A DNA stretch of 41,432 bases from Nitrospirota bacterium (GCA_016208855.1 JACQXF010000028.1:1-41432); one strand, 5' to 3'; shown: positions 1 through 8,770, counted from the stretch's first letter. Translations and numbers: made by a program. Notes: generated from the sequence alone by a model not told the origin.

Positions 1-1
1 G

Positions 2-124
2 GATAATGAGGTTTTGACGAATACAAGCGGAGTTCTTGAAGTAATAAGGGAGAGGCTTCATCGGACACCCTCCCCTCAATCCCCTCCCCTCAAGGGAGGG
101 GAAGTAATTACCCACTTGAAATGA
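2..124 (+). CDS. 3' end of an upstream CDS (partial); C-terminus ...DNEVLTNTSGVLEVIRERLHRTPSPQSPPLKGGEVITHLK*
   Basis: Open frame from base 2 to TGA at 122-124, with ATGA overlap to the ATG at 121. The last ~20 codons read through a G/C-rich repeat. Confidence 0.55.
   Translation, partial: DNEVLTNTSGVLEVIRERLHRTPSPQSPPLKGGEVITHLK
67..103. repeat. Dispersed repeat, CCCTCCCCTCAATCCCCTCCCCTCAAGGGAGGGG hairpin type
   Basis: Same CCCTCCCCTyArTCCCCTCCC..GGGAGGGGA core as at 5568-5660 and 28297-28390. Confidence 0.8.
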
Positions 125-1359
125 GAAAGAACCTTTTATTATTTACAGCTATTACATTCCTTTTATCCGCCCCATTATATGGAGACGACATCTCTATCCA
201 CGGATTCATGCAGGGGAATTATTCTTTTAGCACAAGGGCAAATCCTGACGGCGGGGATTTCAAATGGGCAGAGGAGAGGGTGCAGCTCAAGCTTGAAGCA
301 AATAAAGAGCCGTTTCGTCTGTTTTTAAAAACAGACACATTCTATGACCATATTGACGAGGAGGCTGAACTGGAGTTAAGAGAAGGATATGTTGACTTCA
401 CATCTTCAAAATGGGACATAAGACTTGGCAGACAGATTATTACATGGGGGCTTGGAGATTTATTATTTATAAATGATGTGTTTCCAAAGGACTATGAGGC
501 GTTTTTTTCTGGAAGGCCATTGGAGTATCTTAAAAAAGGCATTGACGGCGTAAAACTCGGAATGTATCCCTCTTTTGCCTCCCTTGAATTGATTGTTATC
601 CCCTTCTTTGAGCCGAATAATTTCCCTGATCCAAAGAGATTCTGGATGTATGACCCGATGCCAACCATCACAAACAGAGATGAAAATGAACCGGTAAGCA
701 ATTTTGACAATACAGAGTTTGCTATCAGGGCATACCGCGATATTGCCGGCTTTGATGCATCGCTGTATTATTACAGAGGCTTTTTCCGTCAGCCTTCTAT
801 GCTTCCTGACAGCATGTTATCACCCACAAGGATAACTCTTTTTTATCCTGAACTCTCTGTCTATGGGGCAAGCCTTCAGGGGAGGGCAATGGACGGCGTC
901 TTGAGCCTTGAGGCAGGATATTATGACTCAAGGCAGGACAGAGGCGGCGCGGATCCGATAACTCCAAACTCTCAGACAAGATTCTTAGTCGGCTATCAAA
1001 GGCAGATGATGGAGGATTTTACAATAGGGCTTCAATATTATGCTGAATACATACTTGACTATTCAGAGTATGAGAGAAACCTGCCCAGCGGATTCCCAAA
1101 AGAAAAGAGACTGCATGACCTTGTTACCATAAGGCTTACTCAATTTCTGATTCATCAAACCATGAGGCTATCTCTTTTTGCCTTCTATAGTCTGTCCGAT
1201 GGAGACTATATGCTGAATCCTGAGATTAAGTACAACTTCTCAGATCACCTCTGGGGCGCAGTCGGAGGGAATGTCTTTGGCGAAGGAGAGGCTTGGAGTC
1301 AGTTTGGGCAGCTTGACAGAAATGACAACATGTATGTTCAGGTTAGGTATGAGTTTTAG
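121..1359 (+). CDS. Outer-membrane beta-barrel protein (DUF1302-like)
   Basis: Signal peptide, alternating aromatic strands, terminal aromatic VQVRYEF. Confidence 0.65.
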   Translation: MRKNLLLFTAITFLLSAPLYGDDISIHGFMQGNYSFSTRANPDGGDFKWAEERVQLKLEANKEPFRLFLKTDTFYDHIDEEAELELREGYVDFTSSKWDIRLGRQIITWGLGDLLFINDVFPKDYEAFFSGRPLEYLKKGIDGVKLGMYPSFASLELIVIPFFEPNNFPDPKRFWMYDPMPTITNRDENEPVSNFDNTEFAIRAYRDIAGFDASLYYYRGFFRQPSMLPDSMLSPTRITLFYPELSVYGASLQGRAMDGVLSLEAGYYDSRQDRGGADPITPNSQTRFLVGYQRQMMEDFTIGLQYYAEYILDYSEYERNLPSGFPKEKRLHDLVTIRLTQFLIHQTMRLSLFAFYSLSDGDYMLNPEIKYNFSDHLWGAVGGNVFGEGEAWSQFGQLDRNDNMYVQVRYEF

Positions 1360-2266
1360 TAGAGCAGCAGCGCAGAAACGCAGTAGTGCAGCAAAAACTA
1401 CTGCTCTGTTGTCCTGCTGTACTGTTGCTCTGCTGTTGTTTTGTTCAACTCTTTCAGCGGCAGAGCCTCGCAAGACAGTCTATTTCAGCGCCATAACACT
1501 TTACCATCCTATTGTAATGTACCAAAAGTACCAGCCGTTAATGGATTATCTTACAAAGAATACGCCGTATAGATTTGAACTCAAGCTGAGCCAGGATTAC
1601 AGGGATATAATAAGTTTCCTTAAAAACAGAGAGGTTCAGGTTGCGCTGCTTGGAGGCGTTACATACTTAGAGGCAAAAAAAGAATTTGATGTAACTCCTG
1701 TCATCAGGCCTTTAGGCCCTGATGGGAAACCATTTTACAGGTGTGTGTTTATTACTCAGAATGCAAATAAAGAGATTAACTCCCTTGCTGATCTTAAGGG
1801 CAAATCTGTTGCCTTTGCCTCTAAATTGTCAACGTCCGGACATCTTGCGCCTCTTTACCATCTCTACAGCAAGGCAGGCATCTCGCTCGGAGATCTCAAG
1901 AAACATAAAAACCTGAGATACCATGATTCTGTCGCGAGAGGGGTTTTAAGGGGAGACTTTGATGCAGGAGCTGTCATAGATTCAGTTGCAGAGAGATTTA
2001 AAGGCAAAGGACTGAAGATTATATCCATTTCTGAACCTCTTCCTGGTCTGCCTATTGTTGTGCGCGCAGATGCGCCGCATGAGTTGATAGATTCTATAAA
2101 AAAGGCGCTCTTATCGTTAGACTACAGTAATCCTGAAAATAGAAAGATGATGCAACACTGGGATGAAGAGTTCAGATACGGCTTTGCAGAGGCAAAGGAC
2201 TCGGATTATGATCAGATACGCGAGATGATAGAGTATTTAAGCAAAAAAGGGGTAAAGATACATTAA
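1349..2266 (+). CDS. PhnD-like periplasmic phosphate/phosphonate-type substrate-binding protein, probably the sensor component of the adjacent two-component system
   Basis: FSAITLYHPIVMYQKYQPLMDYLTKNTPYRFEL, VQVALLGGVTYLEA, LADLKGKSVAFASKLSTSGHLAP motifs. ATG at 1349 is more plausible than 1271 because the signal peptide follows it. Confidence 0.8.
   Translation: MSFSRAAAQKRSSAAKTTALLSCCTVALLLFCSTLSAAEPRKTVYFSAITLYHPIVMYQKYQPLMDYLTKNTPYRFELKLSQDYRDIISFLKNREVQVALLGGVTYLEAKKEFDVTPVIRPLGPDGKPFYRCVFITQNANKEINSLADLKGKSVAFASKLSTSGHLAPLYHLYSKAGISLGDLKKHKNLRYHDSVARGVLRGDFDAGAVIDSVAERFKGKGLKIISISEPLPGLPIVVRADAPHELIDSIKKALLSLDYSNPENRKMMQHWDEEFRYGFAEAKDSDYDQIREMIEYLSKKGVKIH
1361..1442. repeat. Imperfect inverted repeat of CAG-rich words, lying inside the signal-peptide coding region
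   Basis: GCAGTAGT (1380-1387) / ACTACTGC (1397-1404) perfect 8-bp core, extended by CAGCAG-type left and CTGCTG-type right arms. Confidence 0.75.
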
Positions 2267-2287
2267 TACCCCCATTGTTAACAGGAT

Positions 2288-3766
2288 ATGACTGATAGGC
2301 TTAAAAAATGGATATTCAGCTTACAGGGGAAGTTCATACTTGTTGCATCCGTCTGCCTTCTTGTATTTACCATTGCAGGGAGTTTTCTCATACTCTCCAG
2401 AGAAAAGGACTTATATATGCAGGATATAGTCAATCAGGGGAAGGTGCTTGCTGAGATAAGCAGGCTTACTATAACAAATGTAATGGTTTATAATGACCTC
2501 GGCATAATGGATGAGCAGGACATTTTTGATTACCTTGACTACTTCATAATGAATTTAATGGAGCGGGATAAGAGGGTGAGATATGTATTTATTGTTGATA
2601 ATAAAAACATGGCGCTTGCCCAGAGCAATGTATCTAAGCAGGACACGGTGATAGATGAGTCAATAACGGATGTTTTTACAGACTTTAAGACAAGGATAAC
2701 AGAGACAGGATTTCAGAATGAACAGATTTTAAAGATAACAGCTCCTCTGAATATAGAGACAAAAAACTGGGGCGCTTTGCAAATCGGGCTGTCTATAAAG
2801 GATGTCCATAGCGCTGTGGATTCTCTGAAGAGAGAAATTCTTGCTATCAGCGCTATCTCCTCAATAATTGCCCTTATGATTATAAGCATTGGCGCAAAGG
2901 TGCTTGCAAAACCGGTTATACAACTCACAGGGAAAATGGACAGCATAAAGACATACGGAGATTTTAACCCCCAGACATTTGAGCTAAATGACAGGCGCGA
3001 TGAAATCGGAGAGCTTCAAAAAAGTTGTCTGTGGATGTTGCACAGGCTTAAAGAAGCAGACAAAGAGCATAAAAAGACATTGGAGGTCTTGGCTCAGACA
3101 GAAAAGATGGTCTCCATAGGAAGACTTGCCTCCGGGGTGGCGCATGAGATAAATAACCCGCTTGGCGCTATTACATTATGTTTTAAGAACCTTATAGAAT
3201 CAGACATAAGAGACTTCAAAAAAGAGGAGCTTATCATTGCAATCGACGACGGACTGCAAAAAATAAAAGGCATCACAGGACAGCTTCTTGACTTCTCACG
3301 GATAACTGTGACAGAAAAAAAGCCGGTAGATGTGAACGACCTTATAAATCATCTTCTGGTTTTGCTCAACTATTCTGCCTCAAGAAAAAACATTAAGATT
3401 GTCAGCGACTTATCCGGAGATATACCGAAGATATTAATGGATGAAAACAAAATGACACAGGTCTTTCTAAATATTATGTTAAATGCCTTGCAGGCAATGG
3501 ATAGAGGCGGAGTTTTAACTATAAAAACAAAGAGAGATAATGGTTTCTGCGAAGTCTTTGTTAATGACACAGGCACAGGCATTTCCCCCGATGTATTGCC
3601 AAATGTTTTTGACCCTTTTTTTACAACTAAAGGCATAGGAGAAGGGACAGGGCTTGGACTCTCTGTAAGCAAGGGCATCGTGGATCAGCACGGCGGGACA
3701 ATTGAGATTTCAAGCGAAGTAGACGCAGGGACAACTTTTAAGGTTAAATTACCAATAGAGGCATGA
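2288..3766 (+). CDS. Membrane sensor histidine kinase
   Basis: TM segments, HAMP-like region, H-box GVAHEINNPLGAI, N box and GTGLGLSVSKGIV G box. Confidence 0.92.
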   Translation: MTDRLKKWIFSLQGKFILVASVCLLVFTIAGSFLILSREKDLYMQDIVNQGKVLAEISRLTITNVMVYNDLGIMDEQDIFDYLDYFIMNLMERDKRVRYVFIVDNKNMALAQSNVSKQDTVIDESITDVFTDFKTRITETGFQNEQILKITAPLNIETKNWGALQIGLSIKDVHSAVDSLKREILAISAISSIIALMIISIGAKVLAKPVIQLTGKMDSIKTYGDFNPQTFELNDRRDEIGELQKSCLWMLHRLKEADKEHKKTLEVLAQTEKMVSIGRLASGVAHEINNPLGAITLCFKNLIESDIRDFKKEELIIAIDDGLQKIKGITGQLLDFSRITVTEKKPVDVNDLINHLLVLLNYSASRKNIKIVSDLSGDIPKILMDENKMTQVFLNIMLNALQAMDRGGVLTIKTKRDNGFCEVFVNDTGTGISPDVLPNVFDPFFTTKGIGEGTGLGLSVSKGIVDQHGGTIEISSEVDAGTTFKVKLPIEA

Positions 3767-5190
3767 TGGCACAAAAATTGCTTAATAAAAAATTAAAGAC
3801 CATGTCTATGAAGATACTTATCATTGAAGACGATCCGGGTATGAAGCTGGGCCTTTCTTATACCCTTGAGAATAGAGGCTGCAGGATTGCCGCTGCAGAG
3901 AGCGGCACCGACGGCATAAAACTCTTTGAAAAAGAACAGTTTGATATTGTTATTACAGACTTAAGGCTTCCCGGCGCTAACGGCATTGAGGTCTTAAAGC
4001 ATATAAAAAACCTTTCCCCTGATACCGGCGTTATCATAATTACGGCATTTGCAGATGTAAAAGATGCTGTTCTGGCTATGAAGGAAGGCGCTTATGATTA
4101 TATATCCAAGCCCTTTAACCCCGAAGAACTCCTCATTGTTATAGAGAGATTTATCAAATACAGAGGCATTGAGCTTGAAAATATAAGGCTTAAAGAGGAG
4201 TTGAAGGAGAAGAAACAGTTTCAGTATATTGTGGGTGTTAGCCCTGCCATGCAGAAGGTCTTTGAAACAATTGAGGCTGTTGCAAAGACAGACTCTTCGG
4301 TGTTGATATACGGCAAAAGCGGTACAGGCAAGGAGTTGGTTGCCAATGCACTACACAACCTGAGTCTTAGAAAGGATAAGCCATTTATAAAAATAAACTG
4401 CGCTGCAATCCCTGAAACACTCCTTGAGTCAGAGCTCTTTGGTCATGAGAAGGGCGCCTTCACAGGCGCTAATCAAAGGAAAAAGGGTAAATTTGAGGCA
4501 GCAGACAGAGGCACTATCTTTTTTGATGAGATATCTGAGATGGCGTTGGCAATTCAGGCAAAGATGCTCCGTGTTATTGAATACCAGTCATTTGAAAGGG
4601 TCGGCGGAAACGAGCCTGTGCGTGTTGATGTGAGGACTGTTTATGCGACAAGTAAAGACCTAAAGGAAGAGGCAAAGGCAGGCAGATTCAGAGAGGACCT
4701 TTACTATAGGCTGAATGTCTTGCCTATTAATTTGCCTGTCTTAATGGAGAGAAGAGAAGACATTCCTCTGCTTATTGAGCACTTCCTAAAGGTTTTCAGT
4801 AAAAAAGTAGGGAAGGCAGAGATTACAATCTCGCCTGAGGCTATGGAGAAACTCTTGACTTATGATTATCCTGGAAATGTAAGAGAGCTTGAGCATGCCA
4901 TAGAGATGGCTGTAACGCTTTGCAGTGGCAGGGCAATAGAGCCTCTGTGTCTGCCCTTAGAGATAAGGGGAAACAAGGCAGAGCAAGGCGCCGTAACTCA
5001 GGCTTATGATGACTTATCTTTTACAGAGAGGATAAAGCTGTTTGAAAAAGAAGAGTTGGTGCGTGTCCTTGAGTCAACAGGGTGGAAGAAGAAAGAGGCT
5101 GCAAAGAAACTCGGAATGAGCAGAGAGACCCTCTGGAGAAAGCTTAAAGAGCATGGTTTCCCTACATCCCTATCAGATTTAGAAGATTAA
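3763..5190 (+). CDS. Sigma-54-dependent response regulator (REC-AAA+-HTH), NtrC type
   Basis: [31 protein letters not shown] motif, [13 protein letters not shown], Fis-type HTH. ATGA overlap with the kinase; an alternative start at 3808 fits the REC domain better. Confidence 0.93.
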   Translation: MMAQKLLNKKLKTMSMKILIIEDDPGMKLGLSYTLENRGCRIAAAESGTDGIKLFEKEQFDIVITDLRLPGANGIEVLKHIKNLSPDTGVIIITAFADVKDAVLAMKEGAYDYISKPFNPEELLIVIERFIKYRGIELENIRLKEELKEKKQFQYIVGVSPAMQKVFETIEAVAKTDSSVLIYGKSGTGKELVANALHNLSLRKDKPFIKINCAAIPETLLESELFGHEKGAFTGANQRKKGKFEAADRGTIFFDEISEMALAIQAKMLRVIEYQSFERVGGNEPVRVDVRTVYATSKDLKEEAKAGRFREDLYYRLNVLPINLPVLMERREDIPLLIEHFLKVFSKKVGKAEITISPEAMEKLLTYDYPGNVRELEHAIEMAVTLCSGRAIEPLCLPLEIRGNKAEQGAVTQAYDDLSFTERIKLFEKEELVRVLESTGWKKKEAAKKLGMSRETLWRKLKEHGFPTSLSDLED

Positions 5191-5218
5191 CCCGCAGTTA
5201 TTTTTTAACTTGGAAATT

Positions 5219-5239
5219 CCCTATGGTTTTACCACAGGA
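5219..5239 (+). repeat. Small hairpin element, copy 1 (CCCTATGG TTTTA CCACAGGA)
   Basis: Matches the copies at 28266, 28403 and 31589 (reverse). Confidence 0.75.
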
Positions 5240-5250
5240 TTGCCTTGTCT

Positions 5251-5328
5251 GTCATTCCGCACTTGATGCGGAATCCAGTCTTTTATTTCTTTTGTTTCTT
5301 TCTGGATTCCCGCTTTCGCTGGAATGAC
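5251..5328. repeat. REP-like inverted repeat GTCATTCCGC..GCGGAATCCAG / CTGGATTCCCGC..GGAATGAC
   Basis: Arms at 5251-5278 and 5302-5328 are near-complementary and each contains its own stem. Confidence 0.8.
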
Positions 5329-5381
5329 GGCTAACGACTATTCCTCAAGAGGCATGAATGCCTTCTGTCTGCATTTCCTTC

Positions 5382-5432
5382 TTAAGTTCTATATATGCAA
5401 CATCCCGCCTATTTAAGTAACAGGTTTGCAAC
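5382..5432 (+). promoter_or_regulatory. Candidate upstream activator sites: TTAAGT-N8-TGCAAC repeated twice at 31-bp spacing
   Basis: TTAAGTtctatataTGCAAC (5382-5401) and TTAAGTaacaggttTGCAAC (5413-5432). Confidence 0.5.
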
Positions 5433-5496
5433 TTAATTGCTTCCGAGCAGTAACAAAATGAAGAGAACTATATGATTTAAAACATATTTTGTGCTA

Positions 5497-5512
5497 TGGC
5501 ATTACTTTTGCT
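5497..5512 (+). promoter_or_regulatory. Sigma-54 promoter (-24/-12)
   Basis: TGGCAT-N5-TTGCT with exact GG-N10-GC spacing, downstream of a sigma-54 activator gene. Confidence 0.75.
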
Positions 5513-5567
5513 ATTTAATCTGCATAAGCTTCAGTCCGAAAAACAGAGATAGAAGCCTCCAAGAGTC

Positions 5568-5660
5568 CCCTCTCTCTTGACGGGAGAGGGTTAGGGTGAG
5601 GGTGAAGGATAACCCAAAAGGTTACCCCTCCCCTTAGTCCCCTCCCGCAAGGGGAGGGGA
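5568..5660. repeat. CCCTCTC...GGGAGAGGGTTAGGGTGAGGGTG / CCCTCCCCTTAGTCCCCTCCCGCAAGGGGAGGGG composite repeat
   Basis: Two GC-rich hairpins, shared with 28297-28390. Confidence 0.8.
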
Positions 5661-5730
5661 TTTAGAGGAAGGAATCAATTTCTAAATCGGGATTTGGGTC
5701 AGTGTGTCTTATCAAAAAGGGGAGGTGGTA

Positions 5731-5796
5731 ATGGCTTTTAGTTCTTTTAATAAAACTCTTAACTTAAGAAGGAGGAGGTGCTTCAATGAGTACTAA
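5731..5796 (+). CDS. Candidate 21-codon leader peptide/uORF MAFSSFNKTLNLRRRRCFNEY*
   Basis: Strong Shine-Dalgarno GGGGAGGTGG 5 nt before the ATG; stop overlaps the downstream catalytic-subunit start (5786). Confidence 0.45.
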   Translation: MAFSSFNKTLNLRRRRCFNEY

Positions 5797-8770
5797 GATG
5801 GAGAGGAGGACGTTTCTAAAATTATCCGCTGCTACTGCTGCAGGCGTTGGCGTAATGGCGGCCAATTTCAAGGAGGTTAGTGCAGCAGAGTGGAAAAAGC
5901 AGATGGGAAATACAGGCTCCCAGCCTGACCCTGTGGATGGGGAGGTGCAGATAGTAAGAAGTGTCTGCCTAATGTGCCACGGCGGATGCGGTATTCAGGC
6001 AAAGATTGTTAAAGGAGAGCTTGTAAGACTGCAAGGCAATCCTTATCATCCAAATACCTATGACTATGCTGCAAAGGGCGATATTGTTGAGGAGGCAGAC
6101 CTTGATGCAGGACCAAATGGAAAAGATGTCGGCACATTATGTCCAAAGGGGAATGCAGGGGTTTATGCGCTTTACAGCCCTTTCAGGCTTCAGCATCCAC
6201 TTAAAAGGGTTGGGCCAAGGGGTTCAGGGAAATGGAAGACAATAACATGGGAGCAGGCAATAAAAGAGATATGCAACGGCGGAAATCTCTTTAAGGATGT
6301 TAGGGGTGAAGAAAACCGCAATATAGAAGGACTTAAATCTATCTTGAATAATGACTCCCCAATAGGACCTGAGGACTCAGACTATATAGATGAGGCTCCT
6401 CCGGAGGGATACGGCCCAAAGAGAAATCAATTTGTATGGGCGCATGGAAGAAATGAACAGTCTCCTTTAACGCCAAGGTTTGTCAAAGAGGCAGCAGGCG
6501 TTCCTCATATGATTACACATTGCAGCCGCTGCGCAGGGACATTCTATAACATTATAGAGGACGTGCTGAACCTGCCTCCTTATGAGATTGGCGCTTATGC
6601 TGACTATGAATACTGCGATTACCTGATAAGCATGGGCTCAAATATCACTCAGGCAGATTATCCGATGCAGGTAAGGGCAAGGTATCTGCAGAAGTTCGGC
6701 AAGCGCCTTGGTCCATACGCAAAGATATTTAAGCATGTGGTTGTTGACCCGCGCTTTACAAACGGCGCAGCAGCTTCAACAAGGAGCGGGCAGGGCGAAT
6801 GGGTTCCTATAAAACCAGCAACAGACGCCTATTTTCTTTTAGGCATGACAAGGTGGGTTATTGAGAATAACGGATATAAAAAAGATTTCCTGACTCTGCC
6901 AAATGAGGCAGTAGCTAAAAAGAAAGGCTACCGTCTATGGACAGACATGACATATCTTGTAGGCACTAAAGAGCCAAAAAAATATCTTACAGGCAAGGAT
7001 GCAGGGCTTGGGACAAGCGACTTTGTTGTCCTTGTTAACGGAAAGCCAAAGATGTTTCAGGAGGCAGACGGGCCTGCTGACCTTGACGCAAGCGCCACAA
7101 TAAACGGCGTTGAGTATAAGACAGTATTCAGGATGCTTAGAGAACGAGCACAGGAGAAGAGCCTTGAGGAATGCGATGCAGTTTGTGATATTCCTAAAGG
7201 CACTATTGCCCGTATTGCAAAGGAGTTCTCTTCTGCAAAACATCCTGTAATAGAGATGTTCAGGGGGCCTGTGCAGCAGACCAACGGACACTGGAACGGT
7301 CAGGCGCTATGTATCCTTAATATCCTTGTTGACAATATAGACAGAAAAGGCGGGTTTATACCGGGGCATGCTGCATACAAAGGAAAAGTAGGAGGCAAGC
7401 TACGCAAACCGGCAGGCGTCACCGTTGACAGGCATACAAAGAAGTATGAGGGCAAGAAAACTTCGCCGACAAGACCATGGTATCCTCTTGCAAGAAGAAA
7501 TGTGGCAGAGGAGTTCTTCTCTTCTGTAAGACAAGGCTATCCATATAGGATAAAAGCGTATCTTAATTACTATAATGACCCTGTTTACACTACCCCGTAT
7601 AATGCTGAGACTATTGAGGCGCTTTTGGATTCAAAGGCATTGCCCTTAACATTCTCCATAGACGCTTATATGGGTGAGACAAGCATGCTCTGCGACTATA
7701 TCCTTCCTGATACAGAATATCTTGAGCGTTTTGGCGGGTTCAAAACTTATCCTCCGGTAAAGACACAGGTATGGGCGCTCAGGCAGCCTGTAGTAGGCTC
7801 CCTTGACCCTAAGACACATGAATATAAGTCTATAAGGCCTGACACAAAGATGGCTGACGATGTGCTTATTATGATAGCCAAGGAGTGCGGGCTTCCGGGA
7901 TTTGGGAAAAACGGCGGAGGCGATGGGATTGACATTAATAATTCATGGGATTACTGGAATGAATACTATAAACACGAGGACTTTAAAGACGGGTTAGACC
8001 CTAACAGCAGTTTTGTAAAACTTGGCGGCAAGTTCCAGAATCCTGCTCCAAAGTATCAATACTCAGGCGCTTACTCCTCAGGCGAGTATGTCACATTCCC
8101 CGGCGGGAGACCTGTCCGTGTGCTCTTTGCATACCAGCAAAAGACAGCGCTTAATAAAAACAGCATGACAGGCAAACATTTTGACGGACTCCCACAGTAT
8201 AGAACCATAATAGACTGCAAAGAGCAGCCTCTTGATGCGGCTATATATAAGGAGTATCCGTTTCAGCTTCACACGTGGAAGGATGCATTCCACACGCAGT
8301 CAAGGACAATGAATAACCTCTGGCTTGCTTCAATTAAGCCCCAGAACTACGCAGAGATAAACCCTGCTGACGCTGAAAAGTTAGGGGTGAAGTCAGGCGA
8401 CTGGGTAAAGGCTAAGTCCCCGTCAAGCGATATGATTGAGTCTGACAGGTACGCAAATTTCCGCAAGAATATTAAAGAGCATTATCCAAATTACCTTGGA
8501 GGCGGTTGGTTTAAGTTTCAGGTGCGCGTCACAAGCAGGATAAGGCCTGGATGCTTCTCTATCTGTAACTCATACGGAAGGTTTGGCGCAGGCGCAAGGA
8601 AGTGGTCCATGAATGGAAAAGAACAGCCCCACGATGAGAGGATTGGAGCAGGCTTCCATATAAATCCGCTTTATATGACAGACCCTGTGCTTAAAAATAT
8701 TGTCTTGATAGACCCTGTAGATGGAGGCACGCAGAGCTTTGGCACGCCTTTAAGGGTTGAAAGGATATAA
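5786..8770 (+). CDS. Molybdopterin oxidoreductase catalytic subunit (TtrA/SrrA/ArrA-like), Tat-exported, [4Fe-4S]
   Basis: RRTFLKLSAATAAG Tat signal; CLMCHGGC...LCPKG cluster; HCSRC candidate Mo-Cys region; WVPIKPATDAYFLLGMTRWVI. Confidence 0.92.
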   Translation: MSTKMERRTFLKLSAATAAGVGVMAANFKEVSAAEWKKQMGNTGSQPDPVDGEVQIVRSVCLMCHGGCGIQAKIVKGELVRLQGNPYHPNTYDYAAKGDIVEEADLDAGPNGKDVGTLCPKGNAGVYALYSPFRLQHPLKRVGPRGSGKWKTITWEQAIKEICNGGNLFKDVRGEENRNIEGLKSILNNDSPIGPEDSDYIDEAPPEGYGPKRNQFVWAHGRNEQSPLTPRFVKEAAGVPHMITHCSRCAGTFYNIIEDVLNLPPYEIGAYADYEYCDYLISMGSNITQADYPMQVRARYLQKFGKRLGPYAKIFKHVVVDPRFTNGAAASTRSGQGEWVPIKPATDAYFLLGMTRWVIENNGYKKDFLTLPNEAVAKKKGYRLWTDMTYLVGTKEPKKYLTGKDAGLGTSDFVVLVNGKPKMFQEADGPADLDASATINGVEYKTVFRMLRERAQEKSLEECDAVCDIPKGTIARIAKEFSSAKHPVIEMFRGPVQQTNGHWNGQALCILNILVDNIDRKGGFIPGHAAYKGKVGGKLRKPAGVTVDRHTKKYEGKKTSPTRPWYPLARRNVAEEFFSSVRQGYPYRIKAYLNYYNDPVYTTPYNAETIEALLDSKALPLTFSIDAYMGETSMLCDYILPDTEYLERFGGFKTYPPVKTQVWALRQPVVGSLDPKTHEYKSIRPDTKMADDVLIMIAKECGLPGFGKNGGGDGIDINNSWDYWNEYYKHEDFKDGLDPNSSFVKLGGKFQNPAPKYQYSGAYSSGEYVTFPGGRPVRVLFAYQQKTALNKNSMTGKHFDGLPQYRTIIDCKEQPLDAAIYKEYPFQLHTWKDAFHTQSRTMNNLWLASIKPQNYAEINPADAEKLGVKSGDWVKAKSPSSDMIESDRYANFRKNIKEHYPNYLGGGWFKFQVRVTSRIRPGCFSICNSYGRFGAGARKWSMNGKEQPHDERIGAGFHINPLYMTDPVLKNIVLIDPVDGGTQSFGTPLRVERI

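Noticed and set aside
5251-5328. Insertion-sequence terminal inverted repeats
   Set aside because: No transposase ORF between or near the arms; fits a REP/MITE-type element better.
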